This document shows, in pieces, positions 1 to 11,888 of a DNA stretch of 41,402 nt. The stretch comes from Candidatus Altimarinota bacterium (GTDB taxonomy: Bacteria > Patescibacteriota > Gracilibacteria > BD1-5 > UBA2023). The notes under the pieces are model-generated. The model had not been told where the DNA came from and searched no databases. It saw only the letters and a program-made list of their open reading frames with translations. Each line of letters opens with the position of its first letter. The stretch's first letter is position 1. The stretch lies in the NCBI GenBank assembly GCA_013268835.1, contig JABFSX010000015.1:1-41402 (forward strand). Direction: 5' to 3'. The translations under genes were made by a program, and so were the position numbers.

Positions 1-32
1 TTAATTATTGATATATGCAATGATAGAGATAT

Positions 33-899
33 ATGAATTCTCAGAACAAGATACAACAATATTGTGCGGATATAGATACCATCTCTCGGGTGGTTATTTC
101 TATGGAGAAAAAAATCCAAGATGGATCGATAGGGGCTCACTCGATTAGGGAAATTATTATTTCCCAAGTTGATAGCTTACTTGTGACAGCTTGTGATCTC
201 TCGATAGAGGAGTTACATAAGTGTTATACTGGTGTAGATTATTTTTTGTCTCGATTTTGAAAAGAGGATGCAAAGATCCAAGTTTGAAAACTGTTTGGAT
301 TTCGATCAGATAAATTGAGGTGAGATGTTACGGTTATCTCTCAGGGGCCAATACTTTTGGTGAGTTTTTCTGAGATGCAGGATTTGCTTTCGGTGAAATT
401 CGCAAAGAGAAAAGAGCAATTTGTTCAAGATGATAGGGCAAGTGGTTTTTATAAGACGGTATATCATGAATGATATAGGATTCCAGTATGTGTCACTTGA
501 GCCTGATTTTCAGAAGAGTCTACTATAGTCCATGAGTTGACACATTTTCGCAATGATATCCTTGGACTCAGTTTTTATAGCCAATGAGGATGACGTGACA
601 TATATGAGATGCGAGTATATGATGATCTTCAAGAGGAGATCCTTGCGTTCTTCTCAGAATGACTCAAGAGATCTGCGATACAGATGGTACTTGCTCATGA
701 CCAACGATATCATTTTTATCGAAGAATCGAAGATTGGTCACCCAAGGATCAGGAGCGTTTTCTTAAAGATATCTCAAAGTATGTAGGGGTTGCAAGGGAA
801 GTGAAAGATATCAGACCAGATACTTATATAGTAGATCTTGCGATTATACCAATTCATCAGTGGCCGAGATATCTGAGATATATAAAACAGATACGGTAA
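33..899 (+). CDS. putative HExxH zinc metalloprotease, function unknown
   Basis: Reading TGA as Gly joins several short standard-code fragments into one 288-aa protein ending at TAA. The central motif is HELTH (H167, E168, H171), the zinc-binding and catalytic signature of gluzincin-like metallopeptidases. An acidic pair, E201-E202, lies about 30 residues downstream where a third zinc ligand could sit. No signal peptide or membrane segment is evident, so a cytoplasmic protein is most likely. About nine UGA-Gly codons mark it as a native gene. A TAG three codons upstream in frame fixes the start region, and ATG 33 is preceded by an AGAGATA stretch but no classical SD. It stands alone and is followed by a strong terminator. 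I do not recognise a specific family; the protease assignment rests on the motif only. Confidence 0.75.
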
Positions 900-912
900 G
901 AATGCAACTTTG

Positions 913-943
913 AAAAAATCCTACTATATATGTAGGATTTTTT
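913..943 (+). terminator. rho-independent terminator after metalloprotease gene
   Basis: A 12-bp stem (913-924 with 932-943) has an A-rich left arm and a T-rich right arm, with a 7-nt loop. It starts 14 nt after the TAA of the preceding gene. Confidence 0.85.
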
Positions 944-1164
944 TATACTCATTTTCAAAAAGATATATATTTTTGGACATTCGATGGAGATAATATTACT
1001 TTTTTATGGATATTTTTTCGTATCTATTGTTCACAAAAGTTGGTCTTCAATGAAATATGTCCAAAAACAAGCAAATATTCGCAAAAACTTCACATTTCTT
1101 AAAAAGAAATAATCGCATCCCAATGCGGAGAATGGACTTTTTATGAAAAAAGTCGAAAAAAGTT
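944..1164. other. non-coding region upstream of the rRNA promoter
   Basis: No coding pattern was seen on either strand in either code. The stretch holds an 11-bp inverted repeat (970-980 with 1057-1067, TTTTTGGACAT), a CGCA/TGCG mini-hairpin near 1113, and a GACTTTTT/AAAAAAGTC hairpin around 1135-1153. These could be upstream elements or an antiterminator-like leader, but nothing proves a function. Confidence 0.5.
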
Positions 1165-1192
1165 TTGACTTCAAGACTCTTTTCCATATAAC
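1165..1192 (+). promoter_or_regulatory. rRNA operon promoter
   Basis: TTGACT at 1165-1170, a 16-bp spacer and TATAAC at 1187-1192 form a near-consensus housekeeping sigma promoter about 140 bp before the 16S. The same -35 word and spacer recur at other promoters in this window. Confidence 0.8.
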
Positions 1193-1224
1193 TTGTCGCA
1201 CTGCTTCACCGCAGTTGCACCTTA

Positions 1225-1247
1225 ACATCTCATATACCAGAAGACAA
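1225..1247 (+). other. 16S pre-rRNA processing stem, left arm (pairs 2862-2884)
   Basis: The 17 nt at 1231-1247 are perfectly complementary to 2862-2878. The helix extends outward through 1225-1230 with one G-U, giving about 23 bp enclosing the 16S. Double-stranded stems like this are the usual RNase III substrates in pre-rRNA. Confidence 0.85.
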
Positions 1248-1331
1248 TTTGAAGCAATTCAAACTGTAATTTCTAGATAAACAAAAAAATAAAAAAAGTC
1301 CTATTTCACTTCGGTGATCTAGGCAGCTAAC

Positions 1332-2836
<1,505 letters not shown>

Positions 2837-3172
2837 TCTATAAAAGGAAATTATAAGTTTTTTGTCTTCTGGTATATGGGATGTGAGGAGTAATGCTCTT
2901 TAACACTCTTGAATCAAATTTTTTAATTTGAATGTTATTCTAAAACTTGTAATGTTTTCTCCCAAGAAAATGTTACGAACCGAATTATTTTCTCCCAAGA
3001 AAATAATTCAAAATTGAACTACGTAAGTAGATCAATTCTTTTATAAAAAGAAACACTGCAATTTTTTTCATTAGTTTTTTCAAAACTAATGAGTAATTCT
3101 GTTTCCACCATAAAAATACTCAAGATTACATTCATACCAACATTTCAAACAAATAAAGCGAGTGCAAAAAGC
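2837..3172 (+). other. 16S-23S internal spacer without tRNA genes, rich in hairpins
   Basis: No tRNA is present. The spacer holds the right arm of the 16S stem (2862-2884), then four consecutive hairpins: 2949-2976 (11 bp, two G-U), 2982-3009 (perfect 11 bp), 3012-3037 (AATTGA and CTAC arms) and 3069-3091 (perfect 10 bp). The first two share the six-base loop TCCCAA and the flanking TTTTC/GAAAA. The left arm of the 23S stem follows at 3124-3144. Confidence 0.8.
3124..3144 (+). other. 23S pre-rRNA processing stem, left arm (pairs 6179-6199)
   Basis: These 21 nt are complementary to 6179-6199 with one mismatch (C at 3129). The helix encloses the 23S and is the expected RNase III target. Confidence 0.85.
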
Positions 3173-6136
<2,964 letters not shown>

Positions 6137-6280
6137 CTTTTTGTTCTACTCTTTATTCTTCTGATTTCGATCAGATAGAATGTTGGTATGAATATAATCT
6201 CGGAGTATGTTGGAAATAGAAGGAAACCCGCAATGTTTCTCTTTTATAAAAAGGTTTCAGAATAACATTCTTTTTTTCAG

Positions 6281-6400
6281 GATCTTGGTGTCTATAGTGC
6301 GAGGGGTACACCTGTTCCCTTTCCGAACACAGCAGTTAAGCCTTGTAACGTCGATGGTACTTCGTGGATTCACGTGGGAGAGTAGATAGATGCCAAGATC
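6281..6400 (+). rRNA. rrf: 5S ribosomal RNA
   Basis: About 120 nt, closed by the terminal helix GATCTTGG/CCAAGATC, with the conserved CCGAACACAGCAGTTAAGCC loop and GGGAGAGTAGATAGATGCC near the 3' end. The helix extends outward into flanking T-rich and A-rich sequence. The 144-nt spacer before it (6137-6280) contains no tRNA, only the right arm of the 23S stem (6179-6199) and a small TCTGATTTCGATCAGA hairpin. Confidence 0.96.
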
Positions 6401-6471
6401 TTGAGAAAAAGATAATTCAATTAAAAAATAAACGGTTCTGTATATAGAGTGTTATACGTACATAAACAATC

Positions 6472-6503
6472 AAATTCTCGAATAATACTCGAGAATTTTT
6501 TTG
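6472..6503 (+). terminator. rRNA operon terminator
   Basis: A 10-bp stem (6472-6481 with 6489-6498) is followed by a T-run, 72 nt after the 5S. Confidence 0.85.
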
Positions 6504-6515
6504 TATAGATTCAAT

Positions 6516-6543
6516 TTGACTTCTTTTCCTTTCTGGATATGCT
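6516..6543 (+). promoter_or_regulatory. promoter of the Arg-Val-Val tRNA cluster
   Basis: TTGACT (6516-6521), a 16-bp spacer and TATGCT (6538-6543), ending 19 nt before the first tRNA. Confidence 0.75.
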
Positions 6544-6562
6544 TTCCGAGCTTTCTTTTTTA

Positions 6563-6637
6563 GCCCGGGTAGCTCAGTGGAAGAGCAGAAGCCTTCTAAG
6601 CTTAAGGTCGTGGGTTCAATTCCCCCCCCGGGCACCA
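6563..6637 (+). tRNA. tRNA-Arg (anticodon TCT)
   Basis: A 75-nt cloverleaf with encoded CCA. The acceptor GCCCGGG pairs with CCCGGGC, and the anticodon loop CTTCTAA gives TCT, which reads AGA/AGG. Two irregular pairs are visible: G27-A43 in the anticodon stem and U50-C64 in the T stem (GTGGG against CCCCC). The D loop is short, with seven bases. Confidence 0.9.
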
Positions 6638-6641
6638 TCTT

Positions 6642-6718
6642 GGATCATTAGCTCAGTTGGTTAGAGCGCTTGGTCGACATCCAAGAGGTCACTAGTTCGA
6701 ATCTAGTATGATCCACCA
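6642..6718 (+). tRNA. tRNA-Val (anticodon GAC), with C at position 33
   Basis: A 77-nt cloverleaf with CCA. The acceptor GGATCAT pairs with ATGATCC and the anticodon stem is CTTGG/CCAAG. The loop is TCGACAT, so the anticodon is GAC (codons GUC/GUU). Position 33, almost universally U, is C here. All stems are intact, so it does not look like a decayed gene. Confidence 0.88.
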
Positions 6719-6750
6719 GTCGCAATTCCTTGTTCCTCAACATTATTTTC

Positions 6751-6827
6751 GGGCGATTAGCTCAGTTGGTTAGAGCATCTGTTTTACACGCAGAGGGTCA
6801 TAGGTTCGAATCCTATATCGCCCACCA
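6751..6827 (+). tRNA. tRNA-Val (anticodon TAC)
   Basis: A regular 77-nt cloverleaf with CCA. The acceptor GGGCGAT pairs with ATCGCCC, and the loop TTTACAC gives anticodon TAC with normal U33. It lies 32 nt after the other tRNA-Val in the same transcript. Confidence 0.95.
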
Positions 6828-6837
6828 CCGAAAAATC

Positions 6838-6870
6838 AAAAATCCCTACTGTTAAAAGTAGGGATTTTTT
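6838..6870 (+). terminator. terminator of the tRNA cluster
   Basis: A strong stem AAAAATCCCTAC (6838-6849) pairs with GTAGGGATTTTT (6858 onward), followed by T residues. It starts 10 nt after tRNA-Val(TAC). Confidence 0.9.
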
Positions 6871-6958
6871 ATATGTATCTATCTTCTCTTTAATTTTTAT
6901 CTCGCTTTTTTCCATTTTTTCATATAATCAGCTCATAAAATCATAATTTCATTCAGCA

Positions 6959-7876
6959 ATGCATCATCTTCGTTACGCCTTCAAGAATATTTTTCGTAAT
7001 ATCTTCCTTTCAGTTTCTTCAGTACTTATCATTGGATTATTAATATTTTTTGTAAATATTCTTTTGTTTGTGATATTTTCTACCGATAGATTTATCACGA
7101 GTATCAATGATCGTATCTCTATTAATATCAATTTTAAGGATGGATATGATAATTCTCAGATTCGATCGAAAGAGTTTCTTTCTGGTGTTACTCTTTCTTT
7201 CTCTGGGGTGCAACTTGACTACATCTCACGAGAGGATGCTCTCGTGCTCCTGACTAGCCGAAACCCTGATCTTGCCACACTCATTGAGTCGGATTCCAAT
7301 CCACTTCCCAATAGTGTCCGTCTGAGTAATATAGATATCAATCAATACGAATCATTGAATATATTTATCGGACGTTTTCGAGACGTGCTCCAATACAATC
7401 AAGAGTCACTTGATAAAAAACTCCTGGATTATAAGAGTCAGTTTGAGCGTATTAGTTCTGTGGTTGAGATGCTTCATATCCTCCAATTTGCTGTATATGT
7501 ACTTCTGGGTCTTTTTGTCTTTACTGTTTCGATTGTGATATATATGGTGATCCATAATTTTGTATTCTTCTTACAAGATGAGGTTCGTATCATAGAGCTT
7601 GTTGGTGGTCGTCCTTCATTCATATATGGGCCATTCATTCTCCAATGATTAATCTATGCGAGTATTGCTACTTGTATCTCTATATTAATTTTTCTTGGCA
7701 TATTGGCAGTGATGAAATCACAGGTCTTATTTGAAGACTTCCTTCCATTTTTATCAGATTTTTCCATCCTGTTTCTTTCTTATGCCTGGTTTCTTATTCC
7801 TATTTTTTCTTTTATTGGCGCATTTTCAGCCTTTCTTGCTTCATGGAAGTATATCCATTCCACAATAGGGGAGTAG
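6959..7876 (+). CDS. ftsX: cell-division protein FtsX (ABC-type permease)
   Basis: 305 aa with one UGA-Gly at 7646, which standard-code reading would take as the end. The layout is FtsX-like: a short basic N-terminus, a membrane helix at about residues 15-38, an external domain (about 40-170), then three membrane segments. The last of these is at the C-terminus, ending in FLASWKYIHSTIGE. FtsX normally pairs with the ATPase FtsE to activate peptidoglycan hydrolases at the septum. No ftsE is adjacent, so its partner must lie elsewhere. A TATAAT box at 6923-6928 lies upstream, with a poor -35. There is no SD before the ATG. Confidence 0.85.
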
Positions 7877-7971
7877 TGCTTATATTTACATATAATAATG
7901 TTTATTTTTCGCACTAATACGGTACCAAAAACAACTTTAATTACTAAATATAAAAAAAGATAAAAATCGAT

Positions 7972-7999
7972 TTGCATTTTCGAAAAACTTATATATACT
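7972..7999 (+). promoter_or_regulatory. promoter of tRNA-Asp / tRNA-Ala
   Basis: TTGCAT (7972-7977), a 16-bp spacer and TATACT (7994-7999), 56 nt before tRNA-Asp. The boxes are identical in sequence and spacing to the promoter at 40432. Confidence 0.75.
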
Positions 8000-8055
8000 C
8001 CGCTCGCATTTCGAATTAGGTTTTGTATACAAAAGCTATTCGAATAATCCCAAAT

Positions 8056-8132
8056 GGTGCTGTAGCTCAGTTGGTTAGAGCGCTGCCCTGTCACGGCAGA
8101 GGTCGCGAGTTCGAGTCTCGTCAGCACCGCCA
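8056..8132 (+). tRNA. tRNA-Asp (anticodon GTC)
   Basis: A 77-nt cloverleaf with GCCA end. The acceptor GGTGCTG pairs with CAGCACC, the anticodon stem is CTGCC/GGCAG, and the loop is CTGTCAC. Confidence 0.96.
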
Positions 8133-8149
8133 TTTTTTCTCCCCATTTT

Positions 8150-8226
8150 GGGGCCTTAGCTCAGTTGGCTAGAGCGCCTGTTTTGCACGCAGGAGGTCAA
8201 GGGTTCGACTCCCTTAGGCTCCACCA
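8150..8226 (+). tRNA. tRNA-Ala (anticodon TGC)
   Basis: A 77-nt cloverleaf with CCA. The loop TTTGCAC gives anticodon TGC. The acceptor GGGGCCT against AGGCTCC places a G-U pair at position 3-70, the main alanine identity element. Confidence 0.96.
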
Positions 8227-8263
8227 TTTCATTTTTGATTCTAAATTCTAAATTCTACTGCCC

Positions 8264-8476
8264 ATGTGACTCCGAAACAAGCGTCCGCATAATATGGTCT
8301 ATTCCGTTGACCGAAAAGGAGCTAAATCTGGTGGAAAGGTAGCTAATGCTATCCAACACTACAAGTTCCTCCTTAAACGTATTGAGTTTGAAGGGAATAC
8401 TCTCTGGCTTCAAAATGCCATGACAAAGGTTCTTGCAAAATTCAAGAAGTATGCTGTCAATATTGCTAAAATCTAA
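8264..8476 (+). CDS. small basic protein of unknown function
   Basis: 70 aa. The second codon is UGA, so a standard-code caller would start ten codons late at ATG 8294. The protein begins MGLRNKRPHNMVYSVDRKGA and is rich in Lys/Arg, with a probable helical C-terminal half. Its position between tRNA genes and tuf, directly ahead of a second tiny basic ORF, suggests a ribosome- or RNA-associated role. I do not recognise it as any standard ribosomal protein. There is no SD upstream. Confidence 0.7.
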
Positions 8477-8493
8477 AACTAACCATACTTCTT

Positions 8494-8580
8494 ATGCCAC
8501 GACTTACTACCTACGCACACAAAAAGCTCAAAAAAGCTACAATTCGCATCGATAAGAAAATGCGTAAAACTAAGAAATAA
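8494..8580 (+). CDS. 28-aa lysine-rich mini-protein
   Basis: ATG 8494 to TAA 8580 encodes a peptide beginning MPRLTTYAHKKLKKATIRID and ending KKMRKTKK, with roughly half its residues basic or hydroxylated. It starts 17 nt after the preceding basic ORF and ends 63 nt before tuf. Tiny, very basic peptides next to translation genes resemble extra ribosomal proteins such as bTHX, but there is no sequence match I can claim. Composition and position argue for a real gene; the short length keeps confidence moderate. Confidence 0.5.
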   Translation: MPRLTTYAHKKLKKATIRIDKKMRKTKK

Positions 8581-8643
8581 AATTTGTTTTTTTTCTTTTT
8601 TCGCTACAATTAGTTCACTTTTTATTTTTTCTCTTTTATTATT

Positions 8644-9840
8644 ATGGCTGACGCTTTTGATAGATCTAAACCACATATCAATATTGGTACAATTGGTCAC
8701 GTAGATCACGGTAAAACTACTACTACTGCAGGTATCTCTCTCGTTCTCTCTAAGAAATACGGATGAGCTGCATTTAAATTCGATCAGATCGATGCTGCTC
8801 CAGAAGAAAAAGCACGTGGTATTACTATTAATACTGCCCACATTGAGTACTCTACTGCAACTCGTCACTATGCACACGTTGATTGTCCAGGTCATGCGGA
8901 TTATGTTAAGAACATGATTACTGGTGCTGCTCAGATGGATGCTGCGATTCTTATCGTTGCTGCAACTGACGGACCTATGGCTCAGACTCGTGAACATATT
9001 CTTCTTGCTCGTCAGGTTGGTGTTCCATACATCGTTGTATTCATGAACAAATGTGACATGGTAGATGATGTTGAAATGCTTGATCTCGTTGAAATGGAAA
9101 TCCGTGAGCTTCTTTCAAAATATGACTTTCCTGGTGATGACCTTCCAGTTATCCGTGGTTCAGGTCTCGTTGCTCTTGAGAATCCAGAAGATATGGATAA
9201 GGCATACGGAGCTAAGACAATTATCGAACTCTTTGATGCTATCGAGAAATATGTACCAGTTCCTGAGCGTCCTCTTGACAAGCCATTCCTTATGCCAGTT
9301 GAAGATGTATTCTCAATCAAAGGTCGAGGTACAGTAGTTACTGGTAAGATCGAACAAGGTATTGTTAAGGTTGGTGATGAAGTTGAGATTCTCGGAGTTA
9401 GAGATACTCAAAAGACTACCGTTACTGGTATCGAAATGTTCCACAAACTTCTTGATCAAGGTCAAGCTGGTGATAATGCTGGTATCCTCCTCCGAGGTAT
9501 TGAGCGTACTGATGTTGAGCGTGGACAAGTTCTTGCTAAACCAGGATCTATCAAGCCTCATACTAAGTTTGAATCAGAAGTATACGTACTTACTAAGGAT
9601 GAAGGTGGACGTCATACTCCATTCTTCCAAGGGTACAAGCCTCAGTTCTACTTCCGAACTACTGATGTAACTGGTTCTATTGCTCTTCCTGCAGGAGTAG
9701 AGATGGTTATGCCTGGTGATAACATTCAGATGACTATCGAACTTGGAGCTCCAATTGCGATGGATCAGGGTCTTCGATTCGCTATCCGTGAAGGTGGACG
9801 AACTGTTGGATCAGGAGTAGTTGCAAAAGTTATTGCTTAA
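8644..9840 (+). CDS. tuf: translation elongation factor Tu
   Basis: 398 aa, full length. It delivers aminoacyl-tRNA to the ribosome as a GTPase. Visible motifs are G1 GHVDHGKTT, the switch region [10 protein letters not shown]3 DCPGHADYV and G4 NKCD, followed by domains 2 and 3 ending in VVAKVIA. One in-frame TGA at 8764 falls in [13 protein letters not shown], where EF-Tu sequences have an invariant Gly-Gly. This is direct evidence that TGA is read as Gly. The upstream region is pyrimidine- and T-rich, with a possible -10 TACAAT at 8605-8610 and no SD. It is followed by uS10, as in many str-type operons. Confidence 0.98.
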
Positions 9841-9854
9841 TTGGTTTCTTCTCT

Positions 9855-9876
9855 CATCCCGAGTCAACTCGGGATG
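9855..9876 (+). terminator. strong hairpin between tuf and rpsJ (attenuator or processing site)
   Basis: A perfect 10-bp stem CATCCCGAGT/ACTCGGGATG with a 2-nt loop, not followed by a T-run. It may be an mRNA-stabilising or processing hairpin rather than a terminator. A second weak hairpin (TTCTTG/CAAGAA) follows at about 9895-9923. Confidence 0.5.
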
Positions 9877-9989
9877 GAGAAGATACTCATTAGATTCTTG
9901 GATTTTTTCAAGAAAGGACCGAGTATATGTCATTGCATTTACTTTTAGTAAATGGTCAGACCTTACATTCTTATTTTCTATTATTTTTT

Positions 9990-10319
9990 ATGGCTACTAA
10001 AAAAAGTGCACCTACCAATAAAATTCGTCTTATCGTAAAAGCATTCGAGCATAAGCTTGTTGATGATGCAGTGGCAAAGATTGTTGCAACAGCAAAAGAA
10101 AGCGGTGCAGTAGTTGTTGGACCTGTTCCACTTCCTACAAAGATAGAAAAAATTACTCTCAATCGTTCTACTTTCGTAAATAAGAATGCACGTGAGCAAT
10201 TCGAGATTCGTCGCCACAAGCGTCTTATTGATGTTATGGATCCAACTCCAAAGACTTTAGAGCTTCTACAATCAATCAATATTCCTTCAGGAGTAGGAGT
10301 AGAAATCAAAGTTATGTAA
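9990..10319 (+). CDS. rpsJ: 30S ribosomal protein uS10
   Basis: 109 aa, starting MATKKSAPTNKIRLIVKAFE. An in-frame ATG at 9927 would add 21 hydrophobic residues, but uS10 proteins begin close to the KIRL motif, so ATG 9990 is preferred. The family signatures GPVPLPTK and the HKRLIDVMDP region are present. uS10 sits in the 30S head and also acts as NusE in antitermination. It lies 149 nt after tuf with no SD. Confidence 0.95.
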   Translation: MATKKSAPTNKIRLIVKAFEHKLVDDAVAKIVATAKESGAVVVGPVPLPTKIEKITLNRSTFVNKNAREQFEIRRHKRLIDVMDPTPKTLELLQSINIPSGVGVEIKVM

Positions 10320-10377
10320 TTCTTTTTAGAGGAATAGCCTCTAAAATTTAAGCCTAAAATCTAATCCTTCAATTTTT

Positions 10378-10575
10378 ATGTCTCGCGTTTGTCAACTTAC
10401 TGGAAAAAGAACTTCAGTTGGAAATAATGTTTCTCACTCACTTCGTCATACAAAACGACGTTTTTATCCAAATCTTTTTTGGAGAAATATTAAGGATCCA
10501 CAAACTGGAATGGTAGTTCGTCTTCGTCTTTCTGCTAAAGCTATCAAAACTTTAAAGAAGAAAGGTATTCTCTAA
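10378..10575 (+). CDS. rpmB: 50S ribosomal protein bL28
   Basis: 65 aa with the family start MSRVCQLTGKRTSVGNNVSH and the RRFYPNLFW motif, ending KTLKKKGIL. It is a structural component of the 50S subunit, at normal length, with no UGA codons and no SD. After it come three ACTTAGT copies (about 10581-10600) and then tRNA-Leu. Confidence 0.95.
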   Translation: MSRVCQLTGKRTSVGNNVSHSLRHTKRRFYPNLFWRNIKDPQTGMVVRLRLSAKAIKTLKKKGIL

Positions 10576-10658
10576 AAGAACTTAGTACTTAGTACTTAGC
10601 CTTAAGGAGAGTAATCTCTTAGAAAGAATCTAAGTCTAATACCTAAATTCTACCTCTT

Positions 10659-10744
10659 GCCCGGGTGGTGGAATGGTAGACACGGAGGACTTAAAATCCT
10701 CTTCCCGTTCGGGAGTACGGGTTCGAGCCCCGTCCTGGGCACCA
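10659..10744 (+). tRNA. tRNA-Leu (anticodon TAA)
   Basis: An 86-nt class II tRNA with a long variable arm (CCCGTTCGGG) and encoded CCA. The anticodon stem is GAGGA/TCCTC and the loop CTTAAAA gives anticodon TAA. Confidence 0.96.
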
Positions 10745-10784
10745 CAATTATAGTACTCAAATTTATACATTAAAATATATTCTT

Positions 10785-11009
10785 ATGTTGAAGATTCGTC
10801 TTTCTCGTGTTGGTCGCAAGCATGTAGCAAAATATCGTGTTGTTCTTACTGATCACCGTCAAAGTGCTAAACATGGTTTTATGAAAATTCTTGGATCATA
10901 TGATCCTCATACAAAAACCCTTGATATGGATATGGCAGAAGCACAAGGATATATCAATAATGGTGCTCAATATTCTGATACTCTTGCACGTATTATCTCA
11001 AAAAAATAA
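10785..11009 (+). CDS. rpsP: 30S ribosomal protein bS16
   Basis: 74 aa, beginning MLKIRLSRVGRKHVAKYRVV and containing GSYDPHTK, typical of bS16, at the short end of the family length. It is required for 30S assembly. It precedes khpA, the usual rpsP-khpA order in bacteria. The stretch before the ATG is AT-rich (AAAATATATTCTT), with no SD. Confidence 0.95.
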   Translation: MLKIRLSRVGRKHVAKYRVVLTDHRQSAKHGFMKILGSYDPHTKTLDMDMAEAQGYINNGAQYSDTLARIISKK

Positions 11010-11016
11010 TATACTT

Positions 11017-11040
11017 TCCCTCGATTTTTCGGGGGATTTT
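11017..11040 (+). terminator. terminator after rpsP
   Basis: The 8-bp stem TCCCTCGA/TCGGGGGA (one G-U) with a T4 loop is followed by TTTT. Confidence 0.65.
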
Positions 11041-11142
11041 ATAATCATATTTTCTACTCTTATAGTTTGAGTATAAAATATTACTTCTTAGTTCTGTTTT
11101 TTTCACAAAGCTAAAATTTTATTTCTCTCACTTTTTTGAATT

Positions 11143-11406
11143 ATGAATGCTACCGAATTTCTTCGTTTTATTGTTTCTGCTCTTGTTGTAAAGGTTGAAT
11201 CAATAGAGATAACAGAAAAACAAGATGAACTTGGAACTCTTCTTGCTCTCAAGATTGATCAATCTGATATGGGGTCTCTTATTGGTAGGGGAGGAAAGAC
11301 GATTGATTCTATTCGTACGGTTTTGAGAGTTTTTGGTTCTAAGGCTGGAATTAGGCTTAATCTCAGGATTTTAGAGGAACCTCGTACTGTTACTGTAACT
11401 GAATAA
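11143..11406 (+). CDS. khpA: KH-domain RNA-binding protein KhpA
   Basis: 87 aa with a single type II KH domain whose nucleic-acid-binding loop is IGRGGKT. KhpA (formerly YlqC) binds RNA, often with KhpB, and is usually encoded between rpsP and rimM. The rpsP neighbour supports the assignment. No UGA codons and no SD. Confidence 0.9.
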   Translation: MNATEFLRFIVSALVVKVESIEITEKQDELGTLLALKIDQSDMGSLIGRGGKTIDSIRTVLRVFGSKAGIRLNLRILEEPRTVTVTE

Positions 11407-11494
11407 ATATTTTACTTTTTTTCTATTTTTAGTATAGTACTTTTATAGAAGTGGTTTTTTCTTTATTGATTCTTTCTTTCTATTTATTTGATAT

Positions 11495-11884
11495 ATGAAT
11501 GTTTTTGAAACTATAGAATTCGAAGTTATTGTACAATATGCTATTGCCATTGTTGTTCTTTGTTCAGTATTGGCAGCGTTATTATATATGATATGGTGAG
11601 GTTTTTTAATTATTCTTTCAGCTGGTTCTGAGGAAAAGGTGAAATCGGCAATTAATCATATTCGACATGCCGTTTTGGGTATTATTGTTTTAATGTTAGT
11701 TTTGTTTATTGTTCCAGTAATAACACGTCTTATAGGTCTTCCATATGGGGATTATTTGAAGCCGAAGCAAGTTCTCCAGACGATTTCTGAAATATCAGGC
11801 CGAGTGTTCTGAACACAAGCTGATTCAGAGATAATCCTTGAGGAAACACCTGATACTATTCCTTCTAATTTTTCAGATCTTTAA
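11495..11884 (+). CDS. VirB2/TrbC-like pilin-type membrane protein, copy 1
   Basis: 129 aa with two UGA-Gly codons. Two hydrophobic helices (about residues 13-45 and 62-82) flank the short loop SAGSEEKVKSAINHIRHA. This architecture, WGG plus a helix, S-x-G-x-EEKVK, then a second helix, is typical of VirB2/TrbC or Mbov_0395-type pilin-like proteins of type IV secretion and conjugation systems, common in Patescibacteria. No cleavable signal is clear. It sits 4 nt before a paralogue, so the two are probably co-transcribed. No ATPase or channel gene is nearby. The family call is from pattern recognition, not a search. Confidence 0.65.
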
Positions 11885-11888
11885 TTCT

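Noticed and set aside
6417-6638. Minus-strand 73-aa frame starting MVPGGGIEPTTLSLEGF
   Set aside because: It is the reverse complement of tRNA-Arg and its promoter/terminator region, a familiar false ORF over tRNA genes.
7780-8133. Minus-strand 117-aa frame starting MAVLTRLELATSAVTG
   Set aside because: It is antisense to tRNA-Asp and the ftsX 3' end, another typical tRNA shadow.
10581-10600. Three tandem ACTTAGT heptamers after rpmB as a regulatory array
   Set aside because: The tract is short and AT-rich, with no link to a promoter or binding motif; it may be simple slippage.
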